Assembly (NCBI RefSeq): GCF_041296385.1
Contig: NW_027184063.1
Location: 1-64,000, forward strand
Direction: 5' to 3'
DNA from: Aphelocoma coerulescens
Lineage: Eukaryota; Chordata; Aves; Passeriformes; Corvidae
Length of the DNA stretch: 64,000 bases
Part shown: positions 19,329-32,482 of the stretch, one piece after another
How the letters are laid out: every line of letters starts with the position of its first letter
Position numbering within the stretch: position 1 is the first letter of the stretch
Program-made: the position numbers and the translations under genes
The notes under the pieces: generated by a model
Databases searched by the model: none
Seen by the model: the letters and a program-made list of their open reading frames with translations, nothing else
Told to the model about the DNA's origin: nothing

Positions 19329-21520
19329 CGCTGTGTCACAATGGCCGCTGGCTTCCACGAGCCCCCGCAGTGTCCCAGTGGGCCCCGTGGCTTTAGGAGT
19401 GGGTGGCTGGGAGTTGGTGCCAGCGGCTGGGGGAGCAGCAGCAGGGACTGTGTGTGGACAGTGCCATGGCCACTTGTGTGGCCACTGGTGTCTCTGTGCC
19501 AGGCACAGCCGTGGTGTGTAACACCGGCTCTGGGTCCTTTGGCTGTGCAGGTGGCAGTCACGGCCTGGAGCAGGGCTGCTCCCGGGGGACAGCCTGGGGC
19601 AGGAGGCTGCTGGAGATTCATTCCCCACACTCCTTGTCATGAGGTGCTCGGAGTGATTGGAAAGGCTGTTGGCAGCAGGCAGTTCTCTGGGTTCAAGCTG
19701 TGGAGCTGTCAGCGGGAATGCAAAGGCCAAGCTGGTGAGCCTTTTGTCCTGGTGCCTTTAGTGTGTGAGCAGTCCCTGGTGCCGTTGTCTTTGGATCCTG
19801 AGTGTGGGAGAGGCAAGGCTTAGGATGGTGCGTAGAGCTGAGAAGGAAAGTGCCGAGAGCAGCGTGTGTGCTGCTGCTTTGAGGGGTGCAGTTGAAGTTG
19901 TAGGCAGCAAGAGCTTTCTCAGCTGGCCCTTTTGTGAGCTCTGCTTTTGCCAGATGACTTCCATCTTACCCTCTTACCATCTTAGCCTCTCATTTTTGCA
20001 TATCCCAAACCCCCTTCCAAACATCCAGCAGCTGCTTGTAAAGAAGAAGTCCTAGAACAAAAAGCCAGTGCTGCCTTTCATAGCCCCTTTGCTGTCTATG
20101 AAGTAGAGGAAAGAAGCTAGTGAGACGCACTTTCTTTCTCAACTCCATAGAGCGCATCCTTCTCTCAAGGTGGCAGAGTCCTTGGCGGAAGTGAAGCATC
20201 TGCAGCTGCAGTTCAGACTGAGAGATGTGCCAGGACAGGAAACATTTGCTGACCTTCCCTGTTCCCTGTGCAACATGATTCTCGCATCCCAGTCACTTTC
20301 ACACACCTTCGGTACCCCTGAGTCCAAGCAGCTAAAGCTCACAGAGACAGAAGTGTCAGGAAGGAAAACATTCAAAAAGACCCCCTTCTCTTATCAGCAT
20401 ATAAATTGTGCACAACAGGCTGCGGCACCGAACCTTCCTTCTCAGATAGACATGCCATCACACTTTTCACTCTTGCAGCTCGGTTGAAAAGCTCCACCAG
20501 CTGCTCCTGCAATAGCAAAAGGTTCTAGAAGTGAAAGCCAGTTTGGGGCTGCACCTTCTCCTTGCCGCATGTAAGCCACACCAAACTCCCTGATGCACTC
20601 TGTCCTCCCCTTCTCAAAGGAGTAGACGGTGGCATCAGGACACACCTGTGTCCCAGCAGCTGGGTGCCCAGCCGGGAGCAGGAGCATGGCTGGGGCTGCT
20701 CCCAAAGTTGCCCCGCCCCAATGCCAGAGCCAGACATATGCTGAGGGGGGGCTGGATCAGGCTTTATTGTCCAGCTGCATGCCAGGAGTGAGCACAAAAT
20801 CTACCTGCATTCTCTGAAGCATGCCATCCTGGAGCAGAGCCATTGCCAAAGGAAGCCGTGAGCCCGTGCCAAGCCAGTGCCGGAGTGGGATCCTAGCAGC
20901 ACCTGTGGAAGCCGGGAGAGAGGAGCCCACCTGGAGCAGGTTCGTGCAGGATTAATCATCCCGTGGCTTCCCACCAGGGTCCTGTTGCTTCCAAAAGGCC
21001 CCACAGTGTCACTGTGGCCCCTCGGTTCCACCAGGTTCCATAGCGTCACTGTGGTGCCCAGGGTTCCGTCAGCTTCGCCAGCATCCCCACAGTCTCCAGG
21101 GCTCCCCGAGCTTCTGTGGTGTCACAGTGGAGGCAGGGTTGCATCAGGTTCCATAGCATCAGCACGGTCTCCAGGGCTCCCAGAGGTTCTGTGGTGTCAC
21201 AGAGGAGGCAGGGTTGCATCAGGTTCCATAGCATCAGCACGGTCTCCAGGGCTCCCAGAGGTTCTGTGGTGTCACAGAGGAGGCAGGGTTGCATCAGGTT
21301 CCATAGCATCACCACGGTCTCCAGGGCTCCAAGAGGTTCTGTGGTGTCACAGAGGAGGCAGGGTTGCATCAGGTTCCATAGCATCAGCACGGTCTCCAGG
21401 GCTCCCCTGAGCTTCTGTGGTGGTGTCACAGAGGAGCCAGGCTTCCTTGTAGTTCCCCAGCATCACAAAGGCTCTCCTGGGAGCCACGGGTCACAAAGCA
21501 CCGTGGGCTCTGTGCAGCCC
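19329..21520 (+). repeat. Unit 7: B-to-A switch, 2,192 bp
   Basis: Same mosaic as unit 5, so first half of dimer copy 2. It differs from unit 5 in its minisatellite (21100-21399), where AGGTTCTG replaces AGCTTCTG in several copies. Confidence 0.95.
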
Positions 21521-23711
21521 CGCTGTGTCACAATGGCCGTTGGCTTCCACGAGCCCCCGCAGTGTCCCAGTGGGCCCCGTGGCTTTAGGAGTGGGTGGCT
21601 GGGAGTTGGTGCCAGCGGCTGGGGGAGCAGCAGCAGGGACTGTGTGTGGACAGTCATGGCCACTTGTGTGGCCACTGGTGTCTCTGTGCCAGGCACAGCC
21701 GTGGTGTGTAACACCGGCTCCGGGTCCTTTGGCTGTGCAGGTGGCAGTCACGGCCTGGAGCAGGGCTGCTCCCGGGGGACAGCCTGGGGCAGGAGGCTGC
21801 TGGAGATTCATTCCCCACACTCCTTGTCATGAGGTGCTCAGAGTGATTGGAAAGGCTGTTGGCAGCAGGCAGTTCTCTGGGTTCAAGCTGTGGAGCTGTC
21901 AGCGGGAATGCAAAGGCCAAGCTGGTGAGCCTTTTGTCCTGGTGCCTTTAGTGTGTGAGCAGTCCCTGGTGCCGTTGTCTTTGGATCCTGAGTGTGGGAG
22001 AGGCAAGGCTTAGGATGGTGCGTAGAGCTGAGAAGGAAAGTGCCGAGAGCAGCGTGTGTGCTGCTGCTTTGAGGGGTGCAGTTGAAGTTGTAGGCAGCAA
22101 GAGCTTTCTCAGCTGGCCCTTTTGTGAGCTCTGCTTTTGCCAGATGACTTCCATCTTACCCTCTTACCATCTTAGCCTCTCATTTTTGCATATCCCAAAC
22201 CCCCTTCCAAACATCCAGCAGCTGCTTGTAAAGAAGAAGTCCTAGAACAAAAAGCCAGTGCTGCCTTTCATAGCCCCTTTGCTGTCTATGAAGTAGAGGA
22301 AAGAAGCTAGTGAGACGCACTTTCTTTCTCAACTCCATAGAGCGCATCCTTCTCTCAAGGTGGCAGAGTCCTTGGCGGAAGTGAAGCATCTGCAGCTGCA
22401 GTTCAGACTGAGAGATGTGCCAGGACAGGAAACATTTGCTGACCTTCCCTGTTCCCTGTGCAACATGATTCTCGCATCCCAGTCACTTTCACATACCTTC
22501 GGTATCCCTGAGTCCAAGCAGCTAAAGCTCACAGAGACAGAAGTGTCAGGAAGGAAAACGTTGCAAAAGCACCCCCTTCTCTTATCAGCATATAAATTGT
22601 GCACAACAGGCTGCGGCACCGAACCTTCCTTCTCAGATAGACATGCCATCACACTTTTCACTCTTGCAGCTCGGTTGAAAAGCTCCAGCAGCTGCTCCCG
22701 CAATAGCAAAAGGTTCTAGAAGTGAAAGCCAGTTTGGGGCTGCACCTTCTCCTTGCCGCATGTAAGCCACACCAAACTCCCTGATGCACTCTGTCCTCCC
22801 CTTCTCAAAGGAGTAGACGGTGGCATCAGGACACACCTGTGTCCCAGCAGCTGGGTGCCCAGCCGGGAGCAGGAGCAGGGCTGGGGCTGCTCCCAAAGTT
22901 GCCCCGCCCCAATGCCAGAGCCGGACATATGCTGAGGGGGGGCTGGATCAGGCTTTATTGTCCAGCTGCATGCCAGGAGTGAGCACAAAATCTACCTGCA
23001 TTCTCTGCAGCATGCCATCCTGGAGCAGAGCCATTGCCAAAGGAAGCCGTGAGCCCGTGCCAAGCCAGTGCCGGAGTGGGATCCTAGCAGCACCTGTGGA
23101 AGCCGGGAGAGAGGAGCCCACCTGGAGCAGGTTCGTGCAGGATTAATCATCCCGTGGCTTCCCACCAGGGTCCTGTTGCTTCCAAAAGGCCCCACAGTGT
23201 CACTGTGGCCCCTCGGTTCCACCAGGTTCCATAGCGTCACTGTGGTGCCCAGGGTTCCGTCAGCTTCGCCAGCATCCCCACGGTCTGCAGAGCTCCCCGA
23301 GCTTCTGTGGTGTCACAGTGGAGGCAGGGTTGCATCAGGTTCCATAGCATCAGCACGGTCTCCAGGGCTCCCAGAGGTTCTGTGGTGTCACAGTGGAGGC
23401 AGGGTTGCATCAGGTTCCATAGCATCACCACAGTCTCCAGGGCTCCCTGAGCTTCTGTGGTGTCACAGTGGAGGCAGGGTTGCATCAGGTTCCATAGCAT
23501 CAGCACGGTCTCCAGGGCTCCCAGAGGTTCTGTGGTGTCACAGAGGAGGCAGGGTTGCATCAGGTTCCATAGCATCAGCACGGTCTCCAGGGCTCCCCTG
23601 AGCTTCTGTGGTGGTGTCACAGAGGAGCCAGGCTTCCTTGTAGTTCCCCAGCATCACAAAGGCTCTCCTGGGAGCCACGGGTCACAAAGCACCGTGGGCT
23701 CTGTGCAGCCC
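21521..23711 (+). repeat. Unit 8: A-to-B switch, 2,191 bp
   Basis: Same mosaic as unit 6, so second half of dimer copy 2. Minisatellite: four copies, 23291-23590. Confidence 0.95.
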
Positions 23712-25904
23712 CGCTGTGTCACAATGGCCGCTGGCTTCCACGAGCCCCCGCAGTGTCCCAGTGGGCCCCGTGGCTTTAGGAGTGGGTGGCTGGGAGTTGG
23801 TGCCAGCGGCTGGGGGAGCAGCAGCAGGGACTGTGTGTGGACAGTGCCATGGCCACTTGTGTGGCCACTGGTGTCTCTGTGCCAGGCACAGCCGTGGTGT
23901 GTAACACCGGCTCTGGGTCCTTTGGCTGTGCAGGTGGCAGTCACGGCCTGGAGCAGGGCTGCTCCCGGGGGACAGCCTGGGGCAGGAGGCTGCTGGAGAT
24001 TCATTCCCCACACTCCTTGTCATGAGGTGCTCGGAGTGATTGGAAAGGCTGTTGGCAGCAGGCAGTTCTCTGGGTTCAAGCTGTGGAGCTGTCAGCGGGA
24101 ATGCAAAGGCCAAGCTGGTGAGCCTTTTGTCCTGGTGCCTTTAGTGTGTGAGCAGTCCCTGGTGCCGTTGTCTTTGGATCCTGAGTGTGGGAGAGGCAAG
24201 GCTTAGGATGGTGCGTAGAGCTGAGAAGGAAAGTGCCGAGAGCAGCGTGTGTGCTGCTGCTTTGAGGGGTGCAGTTGAAGTTGTAGGCAGCAAGAGCTTT
24301 CTCAGCTGGCCCTTTTGTGAGCTCTGCTTTTGCCAGATGACTTCCATCTTACCCTCTTACCATCTTAGCCTCTCATTTTTGCATATCCCAAACCCCCTTC
24401 CAAACATCCAGCAGCTGCTTGTAAAGAAGAAGTCCTAGAACAAAAAGCCAGTGCTGCCTTTCATAGCCCCTTTGCTGTCTATGAAGTAGAGGAAAGAAGC
24501 TAGTGAGACGCACTTTCTTTCTCAACTCCATAGAGCGCATCCTTCTCTCAAGGTGGCAGAGTCCTTGGCGGAAGTGAAGCATCTGCAGCTGCAGTTCAGA
24601 CTGAGAGATGTGCCAGGACAGGAAACATTTGCTGACCTTCCCTGTTCCCTGTGCAACATGATTCTCGCATCCCAGTCACTTTCACATACCTTCGGTATCC
24701 CTGAGTCCAAGCAGCTAAAGCTCACAGAGACAGAAGTGTCAGGAAGGAAAACGTTGCAAAAGCACCCCCTTCTCTTATCAGCATATAAATTGTGCACAAC
24801 AGGCTGCGGCACCGAACCTTCCTTCTCAGATAGACATGCCATCACACTTTTCACTCTTGCAGCTCGGTTGAAAAGCTCCAGCAGCTGCTCCCGCAATAGC
24901 AAAAGGTTCTAGAAGTGAAAGCCAGTTTGGGGCTGCACCTTCTCCTTGCCGCATGTAAGCCACACCAAACTCCCTGATGCACTCTGTCCTCCCCTTCTCA
25001 AAGGAGTAGACGGTGGCATCAGGACACACCTGTGTCCCAGCAGCTGGGTGCCCAGCCGGGAGCAGGAGCAGGGCTGGGGCTGCTCCCAAAGTTGCCCCGC
25101 CCCAATGCCAGAGCCGGACATATGCTGAGGGGGGGCTGGATCAGGCTTTATTGTCCAGCTGCATGCCAGGAGTGAGCACAAAATCTACCTGCATTCTCTG
25201 CAGCATGCCATCCTGGAGCAGAGCCATTGCCAAAGGAAGCCGTGAGCCCGTGCCAAGCCAGTGCCGGAGTGGGATCCTAGCAGCACCTGTGGAAGCCGGG
25301 AGAGAGGAGCCCACCTGGAGCAGGTTCGTGCAGGATTAATCATCCCGTGGCTTCCCACCAGGGTCCTGTTGCTTCCAAAAGGCCCCACAGTGTCACTGTG
25401 GCCCCTCGGTTCCACCAGGTTCCATAGCGTCACTGTGGTGCCCAGGGTTCCGTCAGCTTCGCCAGCATCCCCACGGTCTGCAGAGCTCCCCGAGCTTCTG
25501 TGGTGTCACAGTGGAGGCAGGGTTGCATCAGGTTCCATAGCATCAGCACGGTCTCCAGGGCTCCCAGAGGTTCTGTGGTGTCACAGTGGAGGCAGGGTTG
25601 CATCAGGTTCCATAGCATCACCACAGTCTCCAGGGCTCCCTGAGCTTCTGTGGTGTCACAGTGGAGGCAGGGTTGCATCAGGTTCCATAGCATCAGCACG
25701 GTCTCCAGGGCTCCCAGAGGTTCTGTGGTGTCACAGAGGAGGCAGGGTTGCATCAGGTTCCATAGCATCAGCACGGTCTCCAGGGCTCCCCTGAGCTTCT
25801 GTGGTGGTGTCACAGAGGAGCCAGGCTTCCTTGTAGTTCCCCAGCATCACAAAGGCTCTCCTGGGAGCCACGGGTCACAAAGCACCGTGGGCTCTGTGCA
25901 GCCC
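23712..25904 (+). repeat. Unit 9: class B, 2,193 bp
   Basis: Class B throughout with ACGTTGC. Minisatellite: four copies, 25484-25783. Confidence 0.95.
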
Positions 25905-28098
25905 CGCTGTGTCACAATGGCCGCTGGCTTCCACGAGCCCCCGCAGTGTCCCAGTGGGCCCCGTGGCTTTAGGAGTGGGTGGCTGGGAGTTGGTGCCAGC
26001 GGCTGGGGGAGCAGCAGCAGGGACTGTGTGTGGACAGTGCCATGGCCACTTGTGTGGCCACTGGTGTCTCTGTGCCAGGCACAGCCGTGGTGTGTAACAC
26101 CGGCTCTGGGTCCTTTGGCTGTGCAGGTGGCAGTCACGGCCTGGAGCAGGGCTGCTCCCGGGGGACAGCCTGGGGCAGGAGGCTGCTGGAGATTCATTCC
26201 CCACACTCCTTGTCATGAGGTGCTCGGAGTGATTGGAAAGGCTGTTGGCAGCAGGCAGTTCTCTGGGTTCAAGCTGTGGAGCTGTCAGCGGGAATGCAAA
26301 GGCCAAGCTGGTGAGCCTTTTGTCCTGGTGCCTTTAGTGTGTGAGCAGTCCCTGGTGCCGTTGTCTTTGGATCCTGAGTGTGGGAGAGGCAAGGCTTAGG
26401 ATGGTGCGTAGAGCTGAGAAGGAAAGTGCCGAGAGCAGCGTGTGTGCTGCTGCTTTGAGGGGTGCAGTTGAAGTTGTAGGCAGCAAGAGCTTTCTCAGCT
26501 GGCCCTTTTGTGAGCTCTGCTTTTGCCAGATGACTTCCATCTTACCCTCTTACCATCTTAGCCTCTCATTTTTGCATATCCCAAACCCCCTTCCAAACAT
26601 CCAGCAGCTGCTTGTAAAGAAGAAGTCCTAGAACAAAAAGCCAGTGCTGCCTTTCATAGCCCCTTTGCTGTCTATGAAGTAGAGGAAAGAAGCTAGTGAG
26701 ACGCACTTTCTTTCTCAACTCCATAGAGCGCATCCTTCTCTCAAGGTGGCAGAGTCCTTGGCGGAAGTGAAGCATCTGCAGCTGCAGTTCAGACTGAGAG
26801 ATGTGCCAGGACAGGAAACATTTGCTGACCTTCCCTGTTCCCTGTGCAACATGATTCTCGCATCCCAGTCACTTTCACATACCTTCGGTATCCCTGAGTC
26901 CAAGCAGCTAAAGCTCACAGAGACAGAAGTGTCAGGAAGGAAAACGTTCCAAAAGCACCCCCTTCTCTTATCAGCATATAAATTGTGCACAACAGGCTGC
27001 GGCACCGAACCTTCCTTCTCAGATAGACATGCCATCACACTTTTCACTCTTGCAGCTCGGTTGAAAAGCTCCAGCAGCTGCTCCCGCAATAGCAAAAGGT
27101 TCTAGAAGTGAAAGCCAGTTTGGGGCTGCACCTTCTCCTTGCCGCATGTAAGCCACACCAAACTCCCTGATGCACTCTGTCCTCCCCTTCTCAAAGGAGT
27201 AGACGGTGGCATCAGGACACACCTGTGTCCCAGCAGCTGGGTGCCCAGCCGGGAGCAGGAGCAGGGCTGGGGCTGCTCCCAAAGTTGCCCCGCCCCAATG
27301 CCAGAGCCGGACATATGCTGAGGGGGGGGCTGGATCAGGCTTTATTGTCCAGCTGCATGCCAGGAGTGAGCACAAAATCTACCTGCATTCTCTGCAGCAT
27401 GCCATCCTGGAGCAGAGCCATTGCCAAAGGAAGCCGTGAGCCCGTGCCAAGCCAGTGCCGGAGTGGGATCCTAGCAGCACCTGTGGAAGCCGGGAGAGAG
27501 GAGCCCACCTGGAGCAGGTTCGTGCAGGATTAATCATCCCGTGGCTTCCCACCAGGGTCCTGTTGCTTCCAAAAGGCCCCACAGTGTCACTGTGGCCCCT
27601 CGGTTCCACCAGGTTCCATAGCGTCACTGTGGTGCCCAGGGTTCCGTCAGCTTCGCCAGCATCCCCACGGTCTGCAGAGCTCCCCGAGCTTCTGTGGTGT
27701 CACAGTGGAGGCAGGGTTGCATCAGGTTCCATAGCATCAGCACGGTCTCCAGGGCTCCCTGAGCTTCTGTGGTGTCACAGTGGAGGCAGGGTTGCATCAG
27801 GTTCCATAGCATCACCACAGTCTCCAGGGCTCCAAGAGCTTCTGTGGTGTCACAGAGGAGGCAGGGTTGCATCAGGTTCCATAGCATCAGCACGGTCTCC
27901 AGGGCTCCCAGAGGTTCTGTGGTGTCACAGAGGAGGCAGGGTTGCATCAGGTTCCATAGCATCAGCACGGTCTCCAGGGCTCCCCTGAGCTTCTGTGGTG
28001 GTGTCACAGAGGAGCCAGGCTTCCTTGTAGTTCCCCAGCATCACAAAGGCTCTCCTGGGAGCCACGGGTCACAAAGCACCGTGGGCTCTGTGCAGCCC
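25905..28098 (+). repeat. Unit 10: class B with 8-G tract, 2,194 bp
   Basis: Class B with ACGTTCC (C at 26949) and an extra G in the G tract (27322-27329, eight instead of seven). Its minisatellite (27678-27977) has an unusual copy order, shared only with unit 13. Its right neighbour restarts as class A. Confidence 0.95.
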
Positions 28099-30289
28099 CG
28101 CTGTGTCACAATGGCCGTTGGCTTCCACGAGCCCCCGCAGTGTCCCAGTGGGCCCCGTGGCTTTAGGAGTGGGTGGCTGGGAGTTGGTGCCAGCGGCTGG
28201 GGGAGCAGCAGCAGGGACTGTGTGTGGACAGTCATGGCCACTTGTGTGGCCACTGGTGTCTCTGTGCCAGGCACAGCCGTGGTGTGTAACACCGGCTCCG
28301 GGTCCTTTGGCTGTGCAGGTGGCAGTCACGGCCTGGAGCAGGGCTGCTCCCGGGGGACAGCCTGGGGCAGGAGGCTGCTGGAGATTCATTCCCCACACTC
28401 CTTGTCATGAGGTGCTCAGAGTGATTGGAAAGGCTGTTGGCAGCAGGCAGTTCTCTGGGTTCAAGCTGTGGAGCTGTCAGCGGGAATGCAAAGGCCAAGC
28501 TGGTGAGCCTTTTGTCCTGGTGCCTTTAGTGTGTGAGCAGTCCCTGGTGCCGTTGTCTTTGGATCCTGAGTGTGGGAGAGGCAAGGCTTAGGATGGTGCG
28601 TAGAGCTGAGAAGGAAAGTGCCGAGAGCAGCGTGTGTGCTGCTGCTTTGAGGGGTGCAGTTGAAGTTGTAGGCAGCAAGAGCTTTCTCAGCTGGCCCTTT
28701 TGTGAGCTCTGCTTTTGCCAGATGACTTCCATCTTACCCTCTTACCATCTTAGCCTCTCATTTTTGCATATCCCAAACCCCCTTCCAAACATCCAGCAGC
28801 TGCTTGTAAAGAAGAAGTCCTAGAACAAAAAGCCAGTGCTGCCTTTCATAGCCCCTTTGCTGTCTATGAAGTAGAGGAAAGAAGCTAGTGAGACGCACTT
28901 TCTTTCTCAACTCCATAGAGCGCATCCTTCTCTCAAGGTGGCAGAGTCCTTGGCGGAAGTGAAGCATCTGCAGCTGCAGTTCAGACTGAGAGATGTGCCA
29001 GGACAGGAAACATTTGCTGACCTTCCCTGTTCCCTGTGCAACATGATTCTCGCATCCCAGTCACTTTCACATACCTTCGGTATCCCTGAGTCCAAGCAGC
29101 TAAAGCTCACAGAGACAGAAGTGTCAGGAAGGAAAACGTTGCAAAAGCACCCCCTTCTCTTATCAGCATATAAATTGTGCACAACAGGCTGCGGCACCGA
29201 ACCTTCCTTCTCAGATAGACATGCCATCACACTTTTCACTCTTGCAGCTCGGTTGAAAAGCTCCAGCAGCTGCTCCCGCAATAGCAAAAGGTTCTAGAAG
29301 TGAAAGCCAGTTTGGGGCTGCACCTTCTCCTTGCCGCATGTAAGCCACACCAAACTCCCTGATGCACTCTGTCCTCCCCTTCTCAAAGGAGTAGACGGTG
29401 GCATCAGGACACACCTGTGTCCCAGCAGCTGGGTGCCCAGCCGGGAGCAGGAGCAGGGCTGGGGCTGCTCCCAAAGTTGCCCCGCCCCAATGCCAGAGCC
29501 GGACATATGCTGAGGGGGGGCTGGATCAGGCTTTATTGTCCAGCTGCATGCCAGGAGTGAGCACAAAATCTACCTGCATTCTCTGCAGCATGCCATCCTG
29601 GAGCAGAGCCATTGCCAAAGGAAGCCGTGAGCCCGTGCCAAGCCAGTGCCGGAGTGGGATCCTAGCAGCACCTGTGGAAGCCGGGAGAGAGGAGCCCACC
29701 TGGAGCAGGTTCGTGCAGGATTAATCATCCCGTGGCTTCCCACCAGGGTCCTGTTGCTTCCAAAAGGCCCCACAGTGTCACTGTGGCCCCTCGGTTCCAC
29801 CAGGTTCCATAGCGTCACTGTGGTGCCCAGGGTTCCGTCAGCTTCGCCAGCATCCCCACGGTCTGCAGAGCTCCCCGAGCTTCTGTGGTGTCACAGTGGA
29901 GGCAGGGTTGCATCAGGTTCCATAGCATCAGCACGGTCTCCAGGGCTCCCAGAGGTTCTGTGGTGTCACAGTGGAGGCAGGGTTGCATCAGGTTCCATAG
30001 CATCACCACAGTCTCCAGGGCTCCCTGAGCTTCTGTGGTGTCACAGTGGAGGCAGGGTTGCATCAGGTTCCATAGCATCAGCACGGTCTCCAGGGCTCCC
30101 AGAGGTTCTGTGGTGTCACAGAGGAGGCAGGGTTGCATCAGGTTCCATAGCATCAGCACGGTCTCCAGGGCTCCCCTGAGCTTCTGTGGTGGTGTCACAG
30201 AGGAGCCAGGCTTCCTTGTAGTTCCCCAGCATCACAAAGGCTCTCCTGGGAGCCACGGGTCACAAAGCACCGTGGGCTCTGTGCAGCCC
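28099..30289 (+). repeat. Unit 11: A-to-B switch, 2,191 bp
   Basis: Class A start (GTTGGC, GTCATGG, CTCCGGG, GCTCAGAG), class B from GGTATC/ACGTTGC. Last unit with an A-type start. Minisatellite: four copies, 29869-30168. Confidence 0.95.
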
Positions 30290-32482
30290 CGCTGTGTCAC
30301 AATGGCCGCTGGCTTCCACGAGCCCCCGCAGTGTCCCAGTGGGCCCCGTGGCTTTAGGAGTGGGTGGCTGGGAGTTGGTGCCAGCGGCTGGGGGAGCAGC
30401 AGCAGGGACTGTGTGTGGACAGTGCCATGGCCACTTGTGTGGCCACTGGTGTCTCTGTGCCAGGCACAGCCGTGGTGTGTAACACCGGCTCTGGGTCCTT
30501 TGGCTGTGCAGGTGGCAGTCACGGCCTGGAGCAGGGCTGCTCCCGGGGGACAGCCTGGGGCAGGAGGCTGCTGGAGATTCATTCCCCACACTCCTTGTCA
30601 TGAGGTGCTCGGAGTGATTGGAAAGGCTGTTGGCAGCAGGCAGTTCTCTGGGTTCAAGCTGTGGAGCTGTCAGCGGGAATGCAAAGGCCAAGCTGGTGAG
30701 CCTTTTGTCCTGGTGCCTTTAGTGTGTGAGCAGTCCCTGGTGCCGTTGTCTTTGGATCCTGAGTGTGGGAGAGGCAAGGCTTAGGATGGTGCGTAGAGCT
30801 GAGAAGGAAAGTGCCGAGAGCAGCGTGTGTGCTGCTGCTTTGAGGGGTGCAGTTGAAGTTGTAGGCAGCAAGAGCTTTCTCAGCTGGCCCTTTTGTGAGC
30901 TCTGCTTTTGCCAGATGACTTCCATCTTACCCTCTTACCATCTTAGCCTCTCATTTTTGCATATCCCAAACCCCCTTCCAAACATCCAGCAGCTGCTTGT
31001 AAAGAAGAAGTCCTAGAACAAAAAGCCAGTGCTGCCTTTCATAGCCCCTTTGCTGTCTATGAAGTAGAGGAAAGAAGCTAGTGAGACGCACTTTCTTTCT
31101 CAACTCCATAGAGCGCATCCTTCTCTCAAGGTGGCAGAGTCCTTGGCGGAAGTGAAGCATCTGCAGCTGCAGTTCAGACTGAGAGATGTGCCAGGACAGG
31201 AAACATTTGCTGACCTTCCCTGTTCCCTGTGCAACATGATTCTCGCATCCCAGTCACTTTCACATACCTTCGGTATCCCTGAGTCCAAGCAGCTAAAGCT
31301 CACAGAGACAGAAGTGTCAGGAAGGAAAACGTTCCAAAAGCACCCCCTTCTCTTATCAGCATATAAATTGTGCACAACAGGCTGCGGCACCGAACCTTCC
31401 TTCTCAGATAGACATGCCATCACACTTTTCACTCTTGCAGCTCGGTTGAAAAGCTCCAGCAGCTGCTCCCGCAATAGCAAAAGGTTCTAGAAGTGAAAGC
31501 CAGTTTGGGGCTGCACCTTCTCCTTGCCGCATGTAAGCCACACCAAACTCCCTGATGCACTCTGTCCTCCCCTTCTCAAAGGAGTAGACGGTGGCATCAG
31601 GACACACCTGTGTCCCAGCAGCTGGGTGCCCAGCCGGGAGCAGGAGCAGGGCTGGGGCTGCTCCCAAAGTTGCCCCGCCCCAATGCCAGAGCCGGACATA
31701 TGCTGAGGGGGGGCTGGATCAGGCTTTATTGTCCAGCTGCATGCCAGGAGTGAGCACAAAATCTACCTGCATTCTCTGCAGCATGCCATCCTGGAGCAGA
31801 GCCATTGCCAAAGGAAGCCGTGAGCCCGTGCCAAGCCAGTGCCGGAGTGGGATCCTAGCAGCACCTGTGGAAGCCGGGAGAGAGGAGCCCACCTGGAGCA
31901 GGTTCGTGCAGGATTAATCATCCCGTGGCTTCCCACCAGGGTCCTGTTGCTTCCAAAAGGCCCCACAGTGTCACTGTGGCCCCTCGGTTCCACCAGGTTC
32001 CATAGCGTCACTGTGGTGCCCAGGGTTCCGTCAGCTTCGCCAGCATCCCCACGGTCTGCAGAGCTCCCCGAGCTTCTGTGGTGTCACAGTGGAGGCAGGG
32101 TTGCATCAGGTTCCATAGCATCAGCACGGTCTCCAGGGCTCCCAGAGGTTCTGTGGTGTCACAGTGGAGGCAGGGTTGCATCAGGTTCCATAGCATCACC
32201 ACAGTCTCCAGGGCTCCCTGAGCTTCTGTGGTGTCACAGTGGAGGCAGGGTTGCATCAGGTTCCATAGCATCAGCACGGTCTCCAGGGCTCCCAGAGGTT
32301 CTGTGGTGTCACAGAGGAGGCAGGGTTGCATCAGGTTCCATAGCATCAGCACGGTCTCCAGGGCTCCCCTGAGCTTCTGTGGTGGTGTCACAGAGGAGCC
32401 AGGCTTCCTTGTAGTTCCCCAGCATCACAAAGGCTCTCCTGGGAGCCACGGGTCACAAAGCACCGTGGGCTCTGTGCAGCCC
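30290..32482 (+). repeat. Unit 12: class B with ACGTTCC, 2,193 bp
   Basis: Class B; C at 31334; seven-G tract. Minisatellite: four copies, 32062-32361. Confidence 0.95.
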
